Below are positions 16,377-25,010 of a stretch of DNA of 64,000 nucleotides, piece after piece. Made by a program: the position numbers and the translations under genes. The stretch covers positions 62,001 to 126,000 of the forward strand of contig JAJRWB010000043.1 in NCBI GenBank assembly GCA_024276995.1. The letters run 5' to 3'. Within the stretch, counting starts at the first letter, position 1. Each line of letters starts with the position of its first letter. The DNA is from Candidatus Eiseniibacteriota bacterium (GTDB lineage Bacteria > Orphanbacterota > Orphanbacteria > Orphanbacterales > Orphanbacteraceae). Under the pieces are notes generated by a model that saw nothing but the letters and a program-made list of their open reading frames with translations, did not search any database and was not told where the DNA came from.

Positions 16377-17480
16377 TCAGCCCCTTCGCCGTCTCCGGTT
16401 CCTGATGAAATCGACGAAGATGAAGTCCCCCACTCTGTCGGGGGACGTGAAGTACGCCCGTCCCCGGTTCAGCTCGGTGAGGCGCCGCACGAACCGCTCC
16501 AGATACGGGTCGCCGGCCACCATGAACGTGGTGATCACGATTCCTTTTCGCCTGCACACCACCGCCTCGTCGAGGGTCCGGTTGACGATCTTCTCGTCGA
16601 GGCCCCATGCGTTTCGATAGATCCCCTCGCCCGGCAGGCGGATCACCGTCGGCTTGCCGTCGGTGACCATGAAGATCTGCTTGTTCCGGTTCTTTCTCCT
16701 CTCGAGAATCCGTCGTGCCGCGGCAAGGCCGGCTTTCGTATTCGTATGATGCGGTCCGACGTCTGCGAAGGGGAGATCGCTCACCGGCACGGTCGTGGCG
16801 TCGTCGCCGAAAAGGACGACGTCGAGCGTGTCCTTGCGGTAACGGGAGAGGATCAGCTCGGTGAGGGCGAGCGCCACCTGCTTCGCGGGAGTGAAGCGGT
16901 CCTCGCCGTAGAGGATCATGCTGTGCGAGATGTCGAGGAGGAGCACTGTGGCGCACGACGTGCTGAATTCGGTGTCGCACACCACCAGGTCGTTTTCCAC
17001 GAGAGGAGTGTCGGTGCCTCCCGTCCGCCGCACGGTGTTCCAAATGCTGCTGTTGAAGTCGATCCGCTCGATATCGTCGCCGAAGCGGAACTCGCGCCGC
17101 TCCGGCAACGGTTCTCCCGCGCCGCCCCCGCCGTACGGCGTCACGTGCCCCCCCGCCGGACCGCCCCTCTTGAGACCCCGAAAGATCCTCTCGAACGAGG
17201 AGCGCCTCATCGCCCGGACGCCCCGGTCGGTGAGTCGCCGTCTCCCCCCGTTCTCCTTCCGGACGAGATCGCGTTTCTCGAGGTGAAGGGCGAACTCATC
17301 GAGATCGAGATCACCGTCGATGTACCCGCGATTCTTCAACTGTCGGAGAAGATCGAGGGCCGCCTCGGCGTCTCCGCTCGCCTTGAGAAGAAGGTAATGG
17401 AAGAGATCGAGAAGCCGTTCGAAGGAAGCGAGCTTCTCGAGCAGGTCGCCGTCGATTTCAGCGTAGCGGAAACGGATCAT
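16377..17480 (-). CDS. von Willebrand factor A domain protein
   Basis: 367 residues. The C-terminal half is a vWA domain with the MIDAS motif D-I-S-H-S near 190, a conserved T near 240 (H-T-N-T-K) and V-T-D-G-K-P. The N-terminal half is helical and charged, with a Gly-rich break near 115-122. No signal peptide or membrane segment, so cytosolic. It starts 18 bases after the AAA gene. A MoxR/ChlI-like ATPase followed by a vWA partner is a standard pair for metal insertion or protein-complex remodelling. The target is unknown here; no hydrogenase, cobalt- or magnesium-chelatase large subunit is adjacent. Confidence 0.85.
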   Translation of the reverse strand: MIRFRYAEIDGDLLEKLASFERLLDLFHYLLLKASGDAEAALDLLRQLKNRGYIDGDLDLDEFALHLEKRDLVRKENGGRRRLTDRGVRAMRRSSFERIFRGLKRGGPAGGHVTPYGGGGAGEPLPERREFRFGDDIERIDFNSSIWNTVRRTGGTDTPLVENDLVVCDTEFSTSCATVLLLDISHSMILYGEDRFTPAKQVALALTELILSRYRKDTLDVVLFGDDATTVPVSDLPFADVGPHHTNTKAGLAAARRILERRKNRNKQIFMVTDGKPTVIRLPGEGIYRNAWGLDEKIVNRTLDEAVVCRRKGIVITTFMVAGDPYLERFVRRLTELNRGRAYFTSPDRVGDFIFVDFIRNRRRRRG

Positions 17481-17498
17481 CTCTTCCCTCGTGCTCCG

Positions 17499-18959
17499 CT
17501 AGAGATCGCGCATCATCCTGCTGAGCATATCGCCGTAGCGGATCGTGCCGCTCAGCCCCTCGCGGGAGAGCACCGAATGCTGGTGCAGTCCCTCGAGGAT
17601 CAGCTCCTTCACCGCCGGAAGTTCGTCGCCGTTCATTTCGGGAAAGAACTTGCGCGCCAGCTCGTCGAGGCCGTCGACCTCGTCGAGAAGGGCGTTCTCT
17701 CGGTGCGCCGGTTTGAAGTCGGTGATCTCCACGTGGTTCCCCCCGCGGAACCACGCTTGGATCGTCTCGTAGAGCGGCTCGCCGCCCCCACCTTCGTGGC
17801 GATCGTCGTACACCGGCGGAAAATATCGGAGGAACACCTCCTTGATCGCCCGCCCGATCAGCCGTTCCGCCACGATGCCCGCTCCCTCCTGCTCTCCCTC
17901 GTAGACGAGTTCGAGCTTCCCGGTCACCGCCGGGAGGAGCGCGAAGAGATCGCACAGACGCGAAGCGGGAACAGTTTCCCCGGTAGTGAGCATCCGCCGC
18001 TCCACGTTGCTCACCAGCAGTTCGAGGGCGCTGATCGGGAGGCGGGCGCTCACCCCCGATGTCTGGTCGACATGCTCGCTCTTTCTCGCCTGCACGGCGA
18101 TCTCCTCGATCACCTCGCGGAAGAACCGTGGGATTCGCACGGCGATACTTCGCTCCACATCCGCTTCTCCCTCTGTGATCGCCATGGCCGCTTCGATCGA
18201 CGTCGGATAATGGGTGATCACCTGGCTCGCGATCCGATCCTTGAGGGGTGTGATGATGTTCCTGCGGTTCGTGTAATCTTCCGGGTTCGCCGTAAAAAGC
18301 ATGACGATGTCGAGGTCGAGTCGCAGCGGGAATCCGCGGACCTGGAGGTCGCGCTCCTCGAGAAGATTCAACAGGCCGACCTGGATCCGCTGCTGCAGGT
18401 CGGGGAGTTCGTTGAGGCAGAAGAGTCCGCGGTTCGTGCGCGGGATGATGCCGTAGTGGATCACCCGCTCGTCGGAAAGGTCGAGCTTTTCCCGTGATGC
18501 GCGGATCGGGTCGATGTCGCCGATCAGGTCGGCCATGCTCACGTCGGGCGTGGCGAGCTTCTCGTGGTAACGTTCGTCGCGGTGAATCCATGTCACGGGT
18601 GTCTCGTCGCCAGCCTCGGCGACCCGCGCGCGCGCTTCGTTCGAGCGGGGTGCGATGGGATCTTCATTCAGTGGACTTCCCTCGATCACGGGGATCCACT
18701 CGTCGAGATAGCGGACAAGGGAGCGGCAGAGCTTCGTCTTCGCCTGACCTCTCAGGCCGAGAAGAAGAATGTCGTGCCGCGAGAGGATGGCGTTCACCAT
18801 GGCGGGAATCACCGTTTCGTCGAAGCCGACAATGCCCGGAAAGAGCGGTTCGCCTCTTTTCAGCGCGGCCATCACGTTCTCGCGCACTTCATCGCGGACG
18901 CTCCGGCTCCGGTAAGCGGTCTCCTTCAGCGCACCGAGGGTGCGTACCGATCGATTCAT
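17499..18959 (-). CDS. MoxR/magnesium chelatase I-like AAA+ ATPase
   Basis: 486 residues; ATG at 18959 chosen because the open frame upstream is rich in Arg/Ser and has no SD near its starts. G-L-R-G-Q-A-K-T-K-L near residue 65 is the Walker A variant of this group. F-C-L-N-E-L-P-D is the Walker B, and L-F-T-A-N-P-E-D-Y-T sensor 1. A long loop and about 200 extra C-terminal residues follow, as in Mg-chelatase subunit I-like proteins. It pairs with the vWA gene downstream. Probably a cytosolic remodelling ATPase; the client is unidentified. Confidence 0.85.
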   Translation of the reverse strand: MNRSVRTLGALKETAYRSRSVRDEVRENVMAALKRGEPLFPGIVGFDETVIPAMVNAILSRHDILLLGLRGQAKTKLCRSLVRYLDEWIPVIEGSPLNEDPIAPRSNEARARVAEAGDETPVTWIHRDERYHEKLATPDVSMADLIGDIDPIRASREKLDLSDERVIHYGIIPRTNRGLFCLNELPDLQQRIQVGLLNLLEERDLQVRGFPLRLDLDIVMLFTANPEDYTNRRNIITPLKDRIASQVITHYPTSIEAAMAITEGEADVERSIAVRIPRFFREVIEEIAVQARKSEHVDQTSGVSARLPISALELLVSNVERRMLTTGETVPASRLCDLFALLPAVTGKLELVYEGEQEGAGIVAERLIGRAIKEVFLRYFPPVYDDRHEGGGGEPLYETIQAWFRGGNHVEITDFKPAHRENALLDEVDGLDELARKFFPEMNGDELPAVKELILEGLHQHSVLSREGLSGTIRYGDMLSRMMRDL

Positions 18960-19159
18960 CCGGTCTCGTTTCCTTTCCTTGCGGCAGGGTGAGAGAGAGG
19001 GGGGATCCGCGATCGATGCGCGCCGTGCCCGCTGTTCGATCGTCGCCTTGAATCTAATGAGGGATCGACGGGAAGGCAAGTTGCGCATCGCCCGCGCACG
19101 GAAGTATCTTTCAGAAGAGAAACATCCTTCCGCGTATCGTTCGAAAAAGGAGATATCGA

Positions 19160-19405
19160 ATGTCAGAACCGGTTCATGCCGACAACAAGCCCGCGGTGCT
19201 CAAGCTCGAGAAGGGGATGTATATGATTTGCAGCTGCGGGCGCTCGGAAAACCAGCCGTATTGCGACGGAAGCCACCATGGCACCGACTTCACCCCGATC
19301 GCCTTCGATGTGGAGGAAGAGAAGACGTATGCCATCTGCAACTGTAAAATCTCGGGGAACATGCCTCTTTGCGACGGGACGCACAAGACGCTGCCGGTTG
19401 AGTAG
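19160..19405 (+). CDS. double CDGSH iron-sulfur protein
   Basis: 81 residues, ATG with AAAGGAG. Two CDGSH motifs: C-S-C-G-R-S-E-N-Q-P-Y-C-D-G-S-H-H-G near residue 24 and C-N-C-K-I-S-G-N-M-P-L-C-D-G-T-H near 58. Each is C-x-C-x8-C-x3-H and should bind one [2Fe-2S] cluster. This is the mitoNEET-like tandem type common in bacteria. Likely electron transfer or redox sensing in the cytosol; no partner gene is evident. The 200 bases upstream, shared with the divergent AAA gene, contain no certain promoter. Confidence 0.92.
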   Translation: MSEPVHADNKPAVLKLEKGMYMICSCGRSENQPYCDGSHHGTDFTPIAFDVEEEKTYAICNCKISGNMPLCDGTHKTLPVE

Positions 19406-19436
19406 AGAGCGGGGCGCACGTCCGCGCGGCGGGTGA

Positions 19437-20666
19437 TTACCGGAAAAGGCCCTTCACACTCCCCCAGGAGGCCTCCTGCGTGGCGGCGGCGGCTGATTTT
19501 GTGATCGGATCCTCGTCGACTTGGCGTCGGATCGCCCAGCCGCCGGCACCGCCCTCTTTGGGGCGAAGCCAGTATTTCTGGCCGGAAAAGATCACCTTGT
19601 TGACCAGACCGTCCCCGTCAACCCCGTCGTGATACCGAACAAGGATCACCAGGTCGACCTGGGTGTTCGCCAGGTACCATGTTTCTCCATCCGGACGATC
19701 TTCGAATTCAGTCGTGCTCGCCCGTACGCTCTGCACGGTCTGTTTCAGGTCGATGTCGAGCACCTGCTTTCCCTCCGGAGTCTCCCATCCGCTGAACATG
19801 CGATCGGCGATCTTCATCTCTTCCCCACGATCCCAAGTTTCGACGGAAAGGGGGTTGTCGGGATCGGCCGGCAGGTTCTCGAATTCGTATCGCGTATCGA
19901 GGAGTGTTGCGTAGAGAAGACTGTCCTTTCCATTGTAAACCGTCTTGAAATCCTCTTCGAGAAGTTCGGTGATCTGCGAGACGACCCCCTCGTCCTGGGT
20001 ATACCGGAACATCGCCTTGAGCGCTCCCCACTGGGCGTCTTCACTCCACTGCGCGCCCGGGCGCGACCGTGTGATCGGTTCACGGTCCCGCTGTTCGACG
20101 ATCAAGAGATTCCCCTCCCGGGTCGGGTCGGGACGGAGGGTGAAAATCTGCCCCGAGAAGACCACGTGATTCCGGGTTTCACCGCCGTAGCCCGCACTCG
20201 AATCGAGCACCGTGACGATCAGATTGATTTCAGCGTCCACGTCGTACCACGTCTCCCCCGGAGCCGCGCCGTCGTGGTCGCTCGAATCGAGGACCGTCGA
20301 AATCGCCACGATTCTCAGATCGAGTGCCCGGACCCGCTTATTGTCCGGATTCGGCACACCGGAAAACATGTTCTCCGTGCAGGCGAGTTCCTCGTCGGCC
20401 TTCCAGACGTCGTGATGGGATGGCCGTGCCCCGTCGGAGGGAACGAAATGGAATCGGTAATTCTCATCGAGCAACGCTTCGTATTCTTTCAGATCCCGGT
20501 TGTTATAAGCCTTCTCAAGGGCGTCGAAAACCTCCTCCGGCGTCGAAAGAACCGGGTTGTCGTCGCCTTCGCCCAAGCTGTTCGCACCCGTGGGCGAGTC
20601 GTCGTTGCCGCACGAGAGGGAGATCGAGAGGATCGTTATTGCGAGAATGGTGGATCGCTTATACAT
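19437..20666 (-). CDS. lipoprotein with duplicated NTF2-like repeat and SWGxVKxLFR tail
   Basis: 409 residues; ATG at 20666 preceded by GGAG at the right distance (an in-frame ATG 12 bases upstream is less well placed). Signal peptide with lipobox L-S-C near residue 19, so probably a lipoprotein. Two copies of a domain of about 190 residues follow (P-E-E-V-F-D-A-L-E-K-A-Y-N-N-R-D and again in the second half), each with the Y-N-N-R-D / Y-N-G-K-D and E-T-W-Y features of NTF2/SnoaL-like folds. Each repeat ends with W-G-x-[VL]-K-x-[LM]-F-R. The final copy is the extreme C-terminus and is shared with the PPC protein at 44738. Function unknown. Confidence 0.75.
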   Translation of the reverse strand: MYKRSTILAITILSISLSCGNDDSPTGANSLGEGDDNPVLSTPEEVFDALEKAYNNRDLKEYEALLDENYRFHFVPSDGARPSHHDVWKADEELACTENMFSGVPNPDNKRVRALDLRIVAISTVLDSSDHDGAAPGETWYDVDAEINLIVTVLDSSAGYGGETRNHVVFSGQIFTLRPDPTREGNLLIVEQRDREPITRSRPGAQWSEDAQWGALKAMFRYTQDEGVVSQITELLEEDFKTVYNGKDSLLYATLLDTRYEFENLPADPDNPLSVETWDRGEEMKIADRMFSGWETPEGKQVLDIDLKQTVQSVRASTTEFEDRPDGETWYLANTQVDLVILVRYHDGVDGDGLVNKVIFSGQKYWLRPKEGGAGGWAIRRQVDEDPITKSAAAATQEASWGSVKGLFR

Positions 20667-21030
20667 TTTCAACTCCATTGATTGAGACCCGCAGCTTCGA
20701 TCATACCCATAAACCGGTTCATTATCAAGCCCGCGCCCGGCCGCCCTTTTCGTCCTCCCTGCTTCATTCTTCCGGTTGACACGCTGTCCCGCGAACCGTA
20801 TCCTCTTGCCAAACAGAGCGATCGCACGATCGCACAGCTCCGATCGGCTTCACCTAAGGTCTCGCTACGGTGTTGCCGGCGATAGGGTCAGTCGGGAAAC
20901 GGGCTGGCCTCCCGTGTTTGGAAAGGAGCCGGAATCAACGCCACCCCGAGGGGGATCGCGGCCGCGGTGCGGCCGGGGCGTCGTGTCCTTTCCAGGCATG
21001 ACACTCCGGCCGTTCATGTATGGAGTCGGC
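20667..21030 (+). promoter_or_regulatory. intergenic region with moeA promoter and long leader
   Basis: A strong promoter is seen: TTGACA (20776-20781), 17 bases, TATCCT (20799-20804). It leaves a leader of about 220 bases before the moeA ATG. The leader has competing helices: GGTCAG with CTGGCC (about 20887-20912) and AAACGGG with CCCGTGTTT (about 20898-20924). A purine tract GGAAAGGAG follows near 20926. I do not recognise a known riboswitch class. The left part holds the lipoprotein promoter, not identified. Confidence 0.45.
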
Positions 21031-22257
21031 ATGATCTCGTTCCGGGAAGCGTTCGAACAAGTGGTCGCCGCGGCCGCGCCGGTCGGCGTGGAGCGCATCG
21101 CTCTCGATCGCGCCGCCGGCCGTGTTCTCGCGGTGGGCATATCGGCGGACCGCGATCTTCCCCCCTTCGATCGTTCCGAGCGTGACGGCTTCGCCGTCCG
21201 CTCCGCCGATTTTTTCCGTGGCGGGGCGAAGCTCGCGCTCACCGGGGAAACGATCTTCGCAGGCGCCGAGGCGGTGTCCGCCGTGACGAGCGGTTTCTGC
21301 TCCGCCATCATGACCGGCGCGGCCCTGCCGCCCGGCGCCGACGCCGTCGTGCCGGTGGAGAAGAGTGTGAGGAACGGCACCGCCGTCGCCTTGGACTACG
21401 AGAAGATCGTCCCGGGCATTCACGTACACCGAAAGGGATCGGATGCCGCGGAAGGGGACCTCCTTCTCGCCGCCGGAACCGTGCTCGACGGCGCCGCCCT
21501 CTCGGTGGCCGCGTCGGTGGGCGCGTCGGAAGTGGATGTCCATCGGAAGGTGAAAGTGGCGGTTCTCTCCACGGGAGACGAGTTGGTCGGCGTGAACGAA
21601 ACCCCCGGCCGGTTGCAAATCCGCGACGGGAACGGCCCGTCCCTCCGGGCGCTCATCGAATCGATTTCATGGCTCCAATGTGTGATCCACCGGCGGGTGG
21701 TCGACGACGAGACGGTGCTCGGCGCGTCGGTTGTCGAGGCGCTCGCCGAAGCGGATGCCGTGGTGCTCTCCGGCGGCGTTTCGATGGGCGAAAAAGACCT
21801 GGTACCCGGTGTGCTGAAGAGGTGCGGCGTCGAAGAGATCGCTCACAAGGTGGCGATCCGGCCGGGCAAACCGTTCTGGGTCGGCGCGGCGAAGCACCCT
21901 TCGGGTCGCTCCATCATGGTGTACGGCCTGCCGGGAAACCCGGTGGCGGTCCAGGTCACTTTCCGCGAACTGGTGATGGCGGCGCTCCGCCGGATGGCCG
22001 GTCTCGAGACAATCGAGCCGATCGAATTCCGCCTTCCCCTGGCGGAGAACCTCCGGAAGAAGCTCCCCCTCGGGCAATTCCTGCCGGCCCTGCTCGTGCC
22101 GGGAGAGGAGGGGACGTTCGTCCGTCCGGTGACGAACAACGGCTCGGGTGATTTCGTTTCCATCTCCCGCGCCGACGGTGTGATCGTCCTGCCCGAAGGG
22201 GAACTGCGGCTGCGCCCGGGCGATCCCGTCCGATTCCACCTGTGGAGGAACCGATGA
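21031..22257 (+). CDS. moeA: molybdopterin molybdenumtransferase
   Basis: 408 residues, ATG with GGAG; in-frame ATGs at 21016 and 21001 are alternatives. The MoeA order is seen: N-terminal F-R-E-A-F-E-Q, L-P-P-F-D-R-S-E-R-D-G-F-A-V near 50, the A-I-M-T-G-A-A-L-P-P-G-A-D-A-V-V-P-V-E stretch near 95, V-L-S-T-G-D-E-L near 185, S-G-G-V-S-M-G-E-K-D near 250 and G-L-P-G-N-P-V-A near 307. It inserts molybdate into adenylated molybdopterin. First gene of a four-gene Moco operon; its stop overlaps the moaA start as ATGA. Confidence 0.95.
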   Translation: MISFREAFEQVVAAAAPVGVERIALDRAAGRVLAVGISADRDLPPFDRSERDGFAVRSADFFRGGAKLALTGETIFAGAEAVSAVTSGFCSAIMTGAALPPGADAVVPVEKSVRNGTAVALDYEKIVPGIHVHRKGSDAAEGDLLLAAGTVLDGAALSVAASVGASEVDVHRKVKVAVLSTGDELVGVNETPGRLQIRDGNGPSLRALIESISWLQCVIHRRVVDDETVLGASVVEALAEADAVVLSGGVSMGEKDLVPGVLKRCGVEEIAHKVAIRPGKPFWVGAAKHPSGRSIMVYGLPGNPVAVQVTFRELVMAALRRMAGLETIEPIEFRLPLAENLRKKLPLGQFLPALLVPGEEGTFVRPVTNNGSGDFVSISRADGVIVLPEGELRLRPGDPVRFHLWRNR

Positions 22258-23231
22258 TCGCCGACCGTCACGGCCGCGTGGCCGACTCTCTGCGCATCTC
22301 CCTCACCGACCGGTGCGACCTGAGGTGCAGCTACTGCATGCCTTTGACGGGGAACACCTTCGCCCCGTCGGAGGAGGTGCTCACCGATGACGAAATCGTC
22401 GCCGTCGCTTCTTTCCTGGTGCGCCGCACCGGTGTTCGCCGTATTCGTCTCACCGGCGGTGAGCCTCTCCTTCGCGCCGGGCTGGTCGAGCTGGTCGGGA
22501 GGCTCGCCGCCACCGGCGTGGAGGATCTCGCCATGACGACGAACGCCCAGCTCCTCGCCGGGCGCGCACCGGCGTTGAGGGAGGCGGGCCTCACGCGGGT
22601 GAACATCAGCCTCGACACGCTCAAGCCCGACCGTTTCCGCGAACTTGCGCGCACGGGCGAACTGCAACGAACTCTCGACGGGATCGATGCCGCCCTCGAA
22701 GCGGAGCTGACGCCGGTCAAGATCAACACCGTTCTCATTCGAGGCGTGAACGATGACGAGATCGTCGACCTGGTGCGCTACTGCGCCGGTCGGAAGATCG
22801 AGCTGCGCTTTCTCGAATTGATGGCGATCGGCGAGTCCGCCGCGGACCACGACGCGAGATACATGTCGACGACTGAAGCGATCGACCGCCTGTCGGAGCG
22901 GTTCCGTCTCGTCCCCCACGACTTCGTGGCAGGGGAGACGTCGCGCCGATACACTCTATCCAACGGCGACGGCACGAAGCACACCATCGGTCTCATCTCG
23001 CCGGTGAGCGACTCGTTCTGCAGTTCATGCAGGCGGCTCCGGCTCGGCGCCACAGGAATGCTCCGCGGTTGCCTGATGAACTGCGACGGCCCCGATCTCC
23101 GGTCGATTCTTCGAAGCGGCGATCCGGAATGGGAAACGCGGCTCGAGGCGAAAGTATCGGAAGCGTTCCACCAGAAACCGTGGTTGAGCGAAATGACCAC
23201 GGCGGTGACGATGCACCGCTTGGGGGGTTGA
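22254..23231 (+). CDS. moaA: GTP 3',8-cyclase (Moco biosynthesis)
   Basis: 325 residues, start overlapping the moeA stop, GGAGG upstream. Radical SAM cluster C21-x3-C25-x2-C28, then R-L-T-G-G-E-P. The second cluster near 255-275 is F-C-S-S-C-R-R followed 14 residues later by C. The protein ends in G-G, the conserved C-terminal pair needed for the radical step. The arginine-rich R-L-R-L-G stretch fits. It turns GTP into 3',8-cyclo-H2-GTP, which MoaC then converts. Length and motifs are normal. Confidence 0.95.
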   Translation: MIADRHGRVADSLRISLTDRCDLRCSYCMPLTGNTFAPSEEVLTDDEIVAVASFLVRRTGVRRIRLTGGEPLLRAGLVELVGRLAATGVEDLAMTTNAQLLAGRAPALREAGLTRVNISLDTLKPDRFRELARTGELQRTLDGIDAALEAELTPVKINTVLIRGVNDDEIVDLVRYCAGRKIELRFLELMAIGESAADHDARYMSTTEAIDRLSERFRLVPHDFVAGETSRRYTLSNGDGTKHTIGLISPVSDSFCSSCRRLRLGATGMLRGCLMNCDGPDLRSILRSGDPEWETRLEAKVSEAFHQKPWLSEMTTAVTMHRLGG

Positions 23232-23233
23232 AC

Positions 23234-24205
23234 GTGGGAGAAAACGACTTTTCCCATCTGGGGGACGATGGCCGCGCGCGCATGGTCGATGTTTCCGAAA
23301 AGAGCGTTACCGTGCGCTTTGCCCGTGCGGAGGCGCACGTCCATCTCGGCGCGAGTACGGCGGCGCTCCTTGCGAAGGGGGGCGTGACGAAGAAGGGAAA
23401 CGTCCTCGAAACGGCGCGGCTCGCGGGGATCCAGGCGGCGAAGAAGACGGCCGAGCTCGTTCCCCTTTGCCATCCCCTTCTCCTCGATCATATCGACGTG
23501 AACGGCGCCTACGAGGGAGAGGAACTCACCCTCACGAGCGAAGTTCGATGCTCGGGAAGGACGGGCGTCGAAATGGAAGCGATCATCGCCGTCACGGTGG
23601 CGGCGGTCACGGTGTACGACATGTGCAAGTCGGTTTCGAAGGAAATCGAAATCGGCGCGATCCGGCTCCTGAGGAAGACGGGCGGGAAGAGCGGCACATG
23701 GGAACGAGATCATCAGGGGGGGAAGAAGATGGAAAAGGGGGTGCCCACGGTTCTCGCGGTATGCATCTCTCCAGGCGGTGTGCCGAAGAGACCGGTACCC
23801 GAAGCGGCGGTCTGTATGAAGGGGCTCGAGGGAGATGGAAGAGACCACGAGAAGCATTGGAAGCCGGAACGGGCGGTGAGCATCCAGGACGAGGAGCTTC
23901 TCGAGGTCCTCTCGTCGGAAGGATACGACCTCGGTCACGGCACGATGGGCGAGAATCTCACCGTGCGGAATCTCGATGTCCAGTCGATGCCGCCGGGAAC
24001 GAAACTCCTTTTCTCCGGCGGTGTCGAGCTGGAGCTGACCGGGCCGAGGAAGCCTTGTTTCGTCCTCGACAAGATTCATCCGAATTTGAAAGACGACGTG
24101 ATTCTCCGCTGCGGCTGCATGGCGCGCGTGCTTCGCACAGGAACGATCCGTCCGGGCGAGACGATCCGCGTGGAACGCTCGATGGACGACGGCGGCGGCG
24201 TGTGA
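23234..24205 (+). CDS. moaC: MoaC-MOSC fusion protein
   Basis: 323 residues, GTG start two bases after moaA. Residues 1-157 are a complete MoaC (cyclic pyranopterin monophosphate synthase): G-R-A-R-M-V-D-V, K-T-A-E-L-V-P-L-C-H-P at 71-81, E-V-R-C-S-G-R-T-G-V-E-M-E-A and the usual K-T-G-G-K-S-G end. After a linker of about 8 residues, residues 166-323 form a MOSC domain with A-V-S-I-Q-D-E-E, G-E-N-L-T-V and the conserved Cys in G-P-R-K-P-C. The ATG of residue 166 (23729) has a G-rich SD-like stretch, so separate MOSC synthesis is possible. MOSC domains carry sulfur or bind Moco. Confidence 0.9.
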   Translation: MGENDFSHLGDDGRARMVDVSEKSVTVRFARAEAHVHLGASTAALLAKGGVTKKGNVLETARLAGIQAAKKTAELVPLCHPLLLDHIDVNGAYEGEELTLTSEVRCSGRTGVEMEAIIAVTVAAVTVYDMCKSVSKEIEIGAIRLLRKTGGKSGTWERDHQGGKKMEKGVPTVLAVCISPGGVPKRPVPEAAVCMKGLEGDGRDHEKHWKPERAVSIQDEELLEVLSSEGYDLGHGTMGENLTVRNLDVQSMPPGTKLLFSGGVELELTGPRKPCFVLDKIHPNLKDDVILRCGCMARVLRTGTIRPGETIRVERSMDDGGGV

Positions 24206-24804
24206 CGGAGCGCGGCAAGGGCGGCGGCGTCCTCTTTCCAGCAGGAGCGATTCTCATCGGCGGAGGGAGCCGGAGGATGGGTGTGGCGAAGGTGTCGCTT
24301 CCCCTTCCGACCGGCGAGCCGATGGGCGTTCGCATCTGGCGCGTGATCCGTGATCTTTGCGAAACAGTGGTTCTCGTGGGTACGGTGGGCGAGATCCCCG
24401 AGGGGCTGCACCATTTGAAAACGCTCCCCGATCTCCGCTCCGGGCGGCCCGGCCCTCTCGCCGGGTGGGAAGCTCTCCTCTCGTCGGGTGTGGCGAGCGA
24501 CTATCTCGTCGTTCCATGCGATCTTCCGAAGGTGACGGCCGCTCTCCTCTCCCTTCTCGCCGCTCCTCCGCCGGGGCGGGCGGCGGCGCTCAAAGTGCGC
24601 CGCCGTGACCGCGTCGAACCGATGCCCCTTCGTCTTCCCGCGTCGGCGCTCCGTGAAGTGAGCGCCGCCCTCGATCGAGGGGAGCACAAGGCGGGAGATC
24701 TCCTCGCGAGGCTCGACCCGGTGGAGGTGGCGCTTCCCGCCGCGCTCGAGCCGGAATTGTTCAACCTGAATCGTCCGGCCGATCTCGACGATCTTCGAAA
24801 GTGA
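24202..24804 (+). CDS. mobA: molybdenum cofactor guanylyltransferase
   Basis: 200 residues. GTG overlaps the previous stop as GTGA; a strong SD is absent, consistent with coupling. Nucleotidyltransferase motif I-L-I-G-G-G-S-R-R-M-G-V-A-K near residues 17-30, L-P-D-L-R-S-G-R-P-G-P-L-A-G-W near 75, and V-P-C-D-L-P near 103. These match MobA, which attaches GMP to Moco for the DMSO-reductase family. Its presence implies that bis-MGD enzymes are encoded elsewhere. Last gene of the Moco operon; a strong hairpin lies 110 bases downstream. Confidence 0.88.
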   Translation: MTERGKGGGVLFPAGAILIGGGSRRMGVAKVSLPLPTGEPMGVRIWRVIRDLCETVVLVGTVGEIPEGLHHLKTLPDLRSGRPGPLAGWEALLSSGVASDYLVVPCDLPKVTAALLSLLAAPPPGRAAALKVRRRDRVEPMPLRLPASALREVSAALDRGEHKAGDLLARLDPVEVALPAALEPELFNLNRPADLDDLRK

Positions 24805-24913
24805 TCTCCCGGCACTCAACTTCTTTTCTTTCCTGCCGAACCGCTGATCAGCCGAAGGAGTGGAGGAAGAGAGATCCGCGCGCCGGCGTCGCCGGCCGGG
24901 CAGGATCTCCGGA

Positions 24914-24941
24914 GGCGCCTTTCCCGCCCGGGAAGGGCGCC
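24914..24941 (+). terminator. hairpin downstream of the Moco operon
   Basis: Thirteen-base arms GGCGCCTTTCCCG and CGGGAAGGGCGCC with a CC gap; only one position is a G-T wobble. It is followed by TTCACCGTTTG, a poor T-run. Likely transcript end for moeA-mobA, before the kinase gene at 25011. Confidence 0.5.
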
Positions 24942-25010
24942 TTCACCGTTTGATCGCCGGCCCGCCCGTAGTAGAGTGGTCCCATCGCGTTTCCGGGAGG
25001 AGTCCGCGTC

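Noticed and set aside
16296-18497. Long plus-strand open frame of about 730 codons
   Set aside because: Antisense to the vWA and AAA genes, which have clear motifs; no SD, no family pattern.
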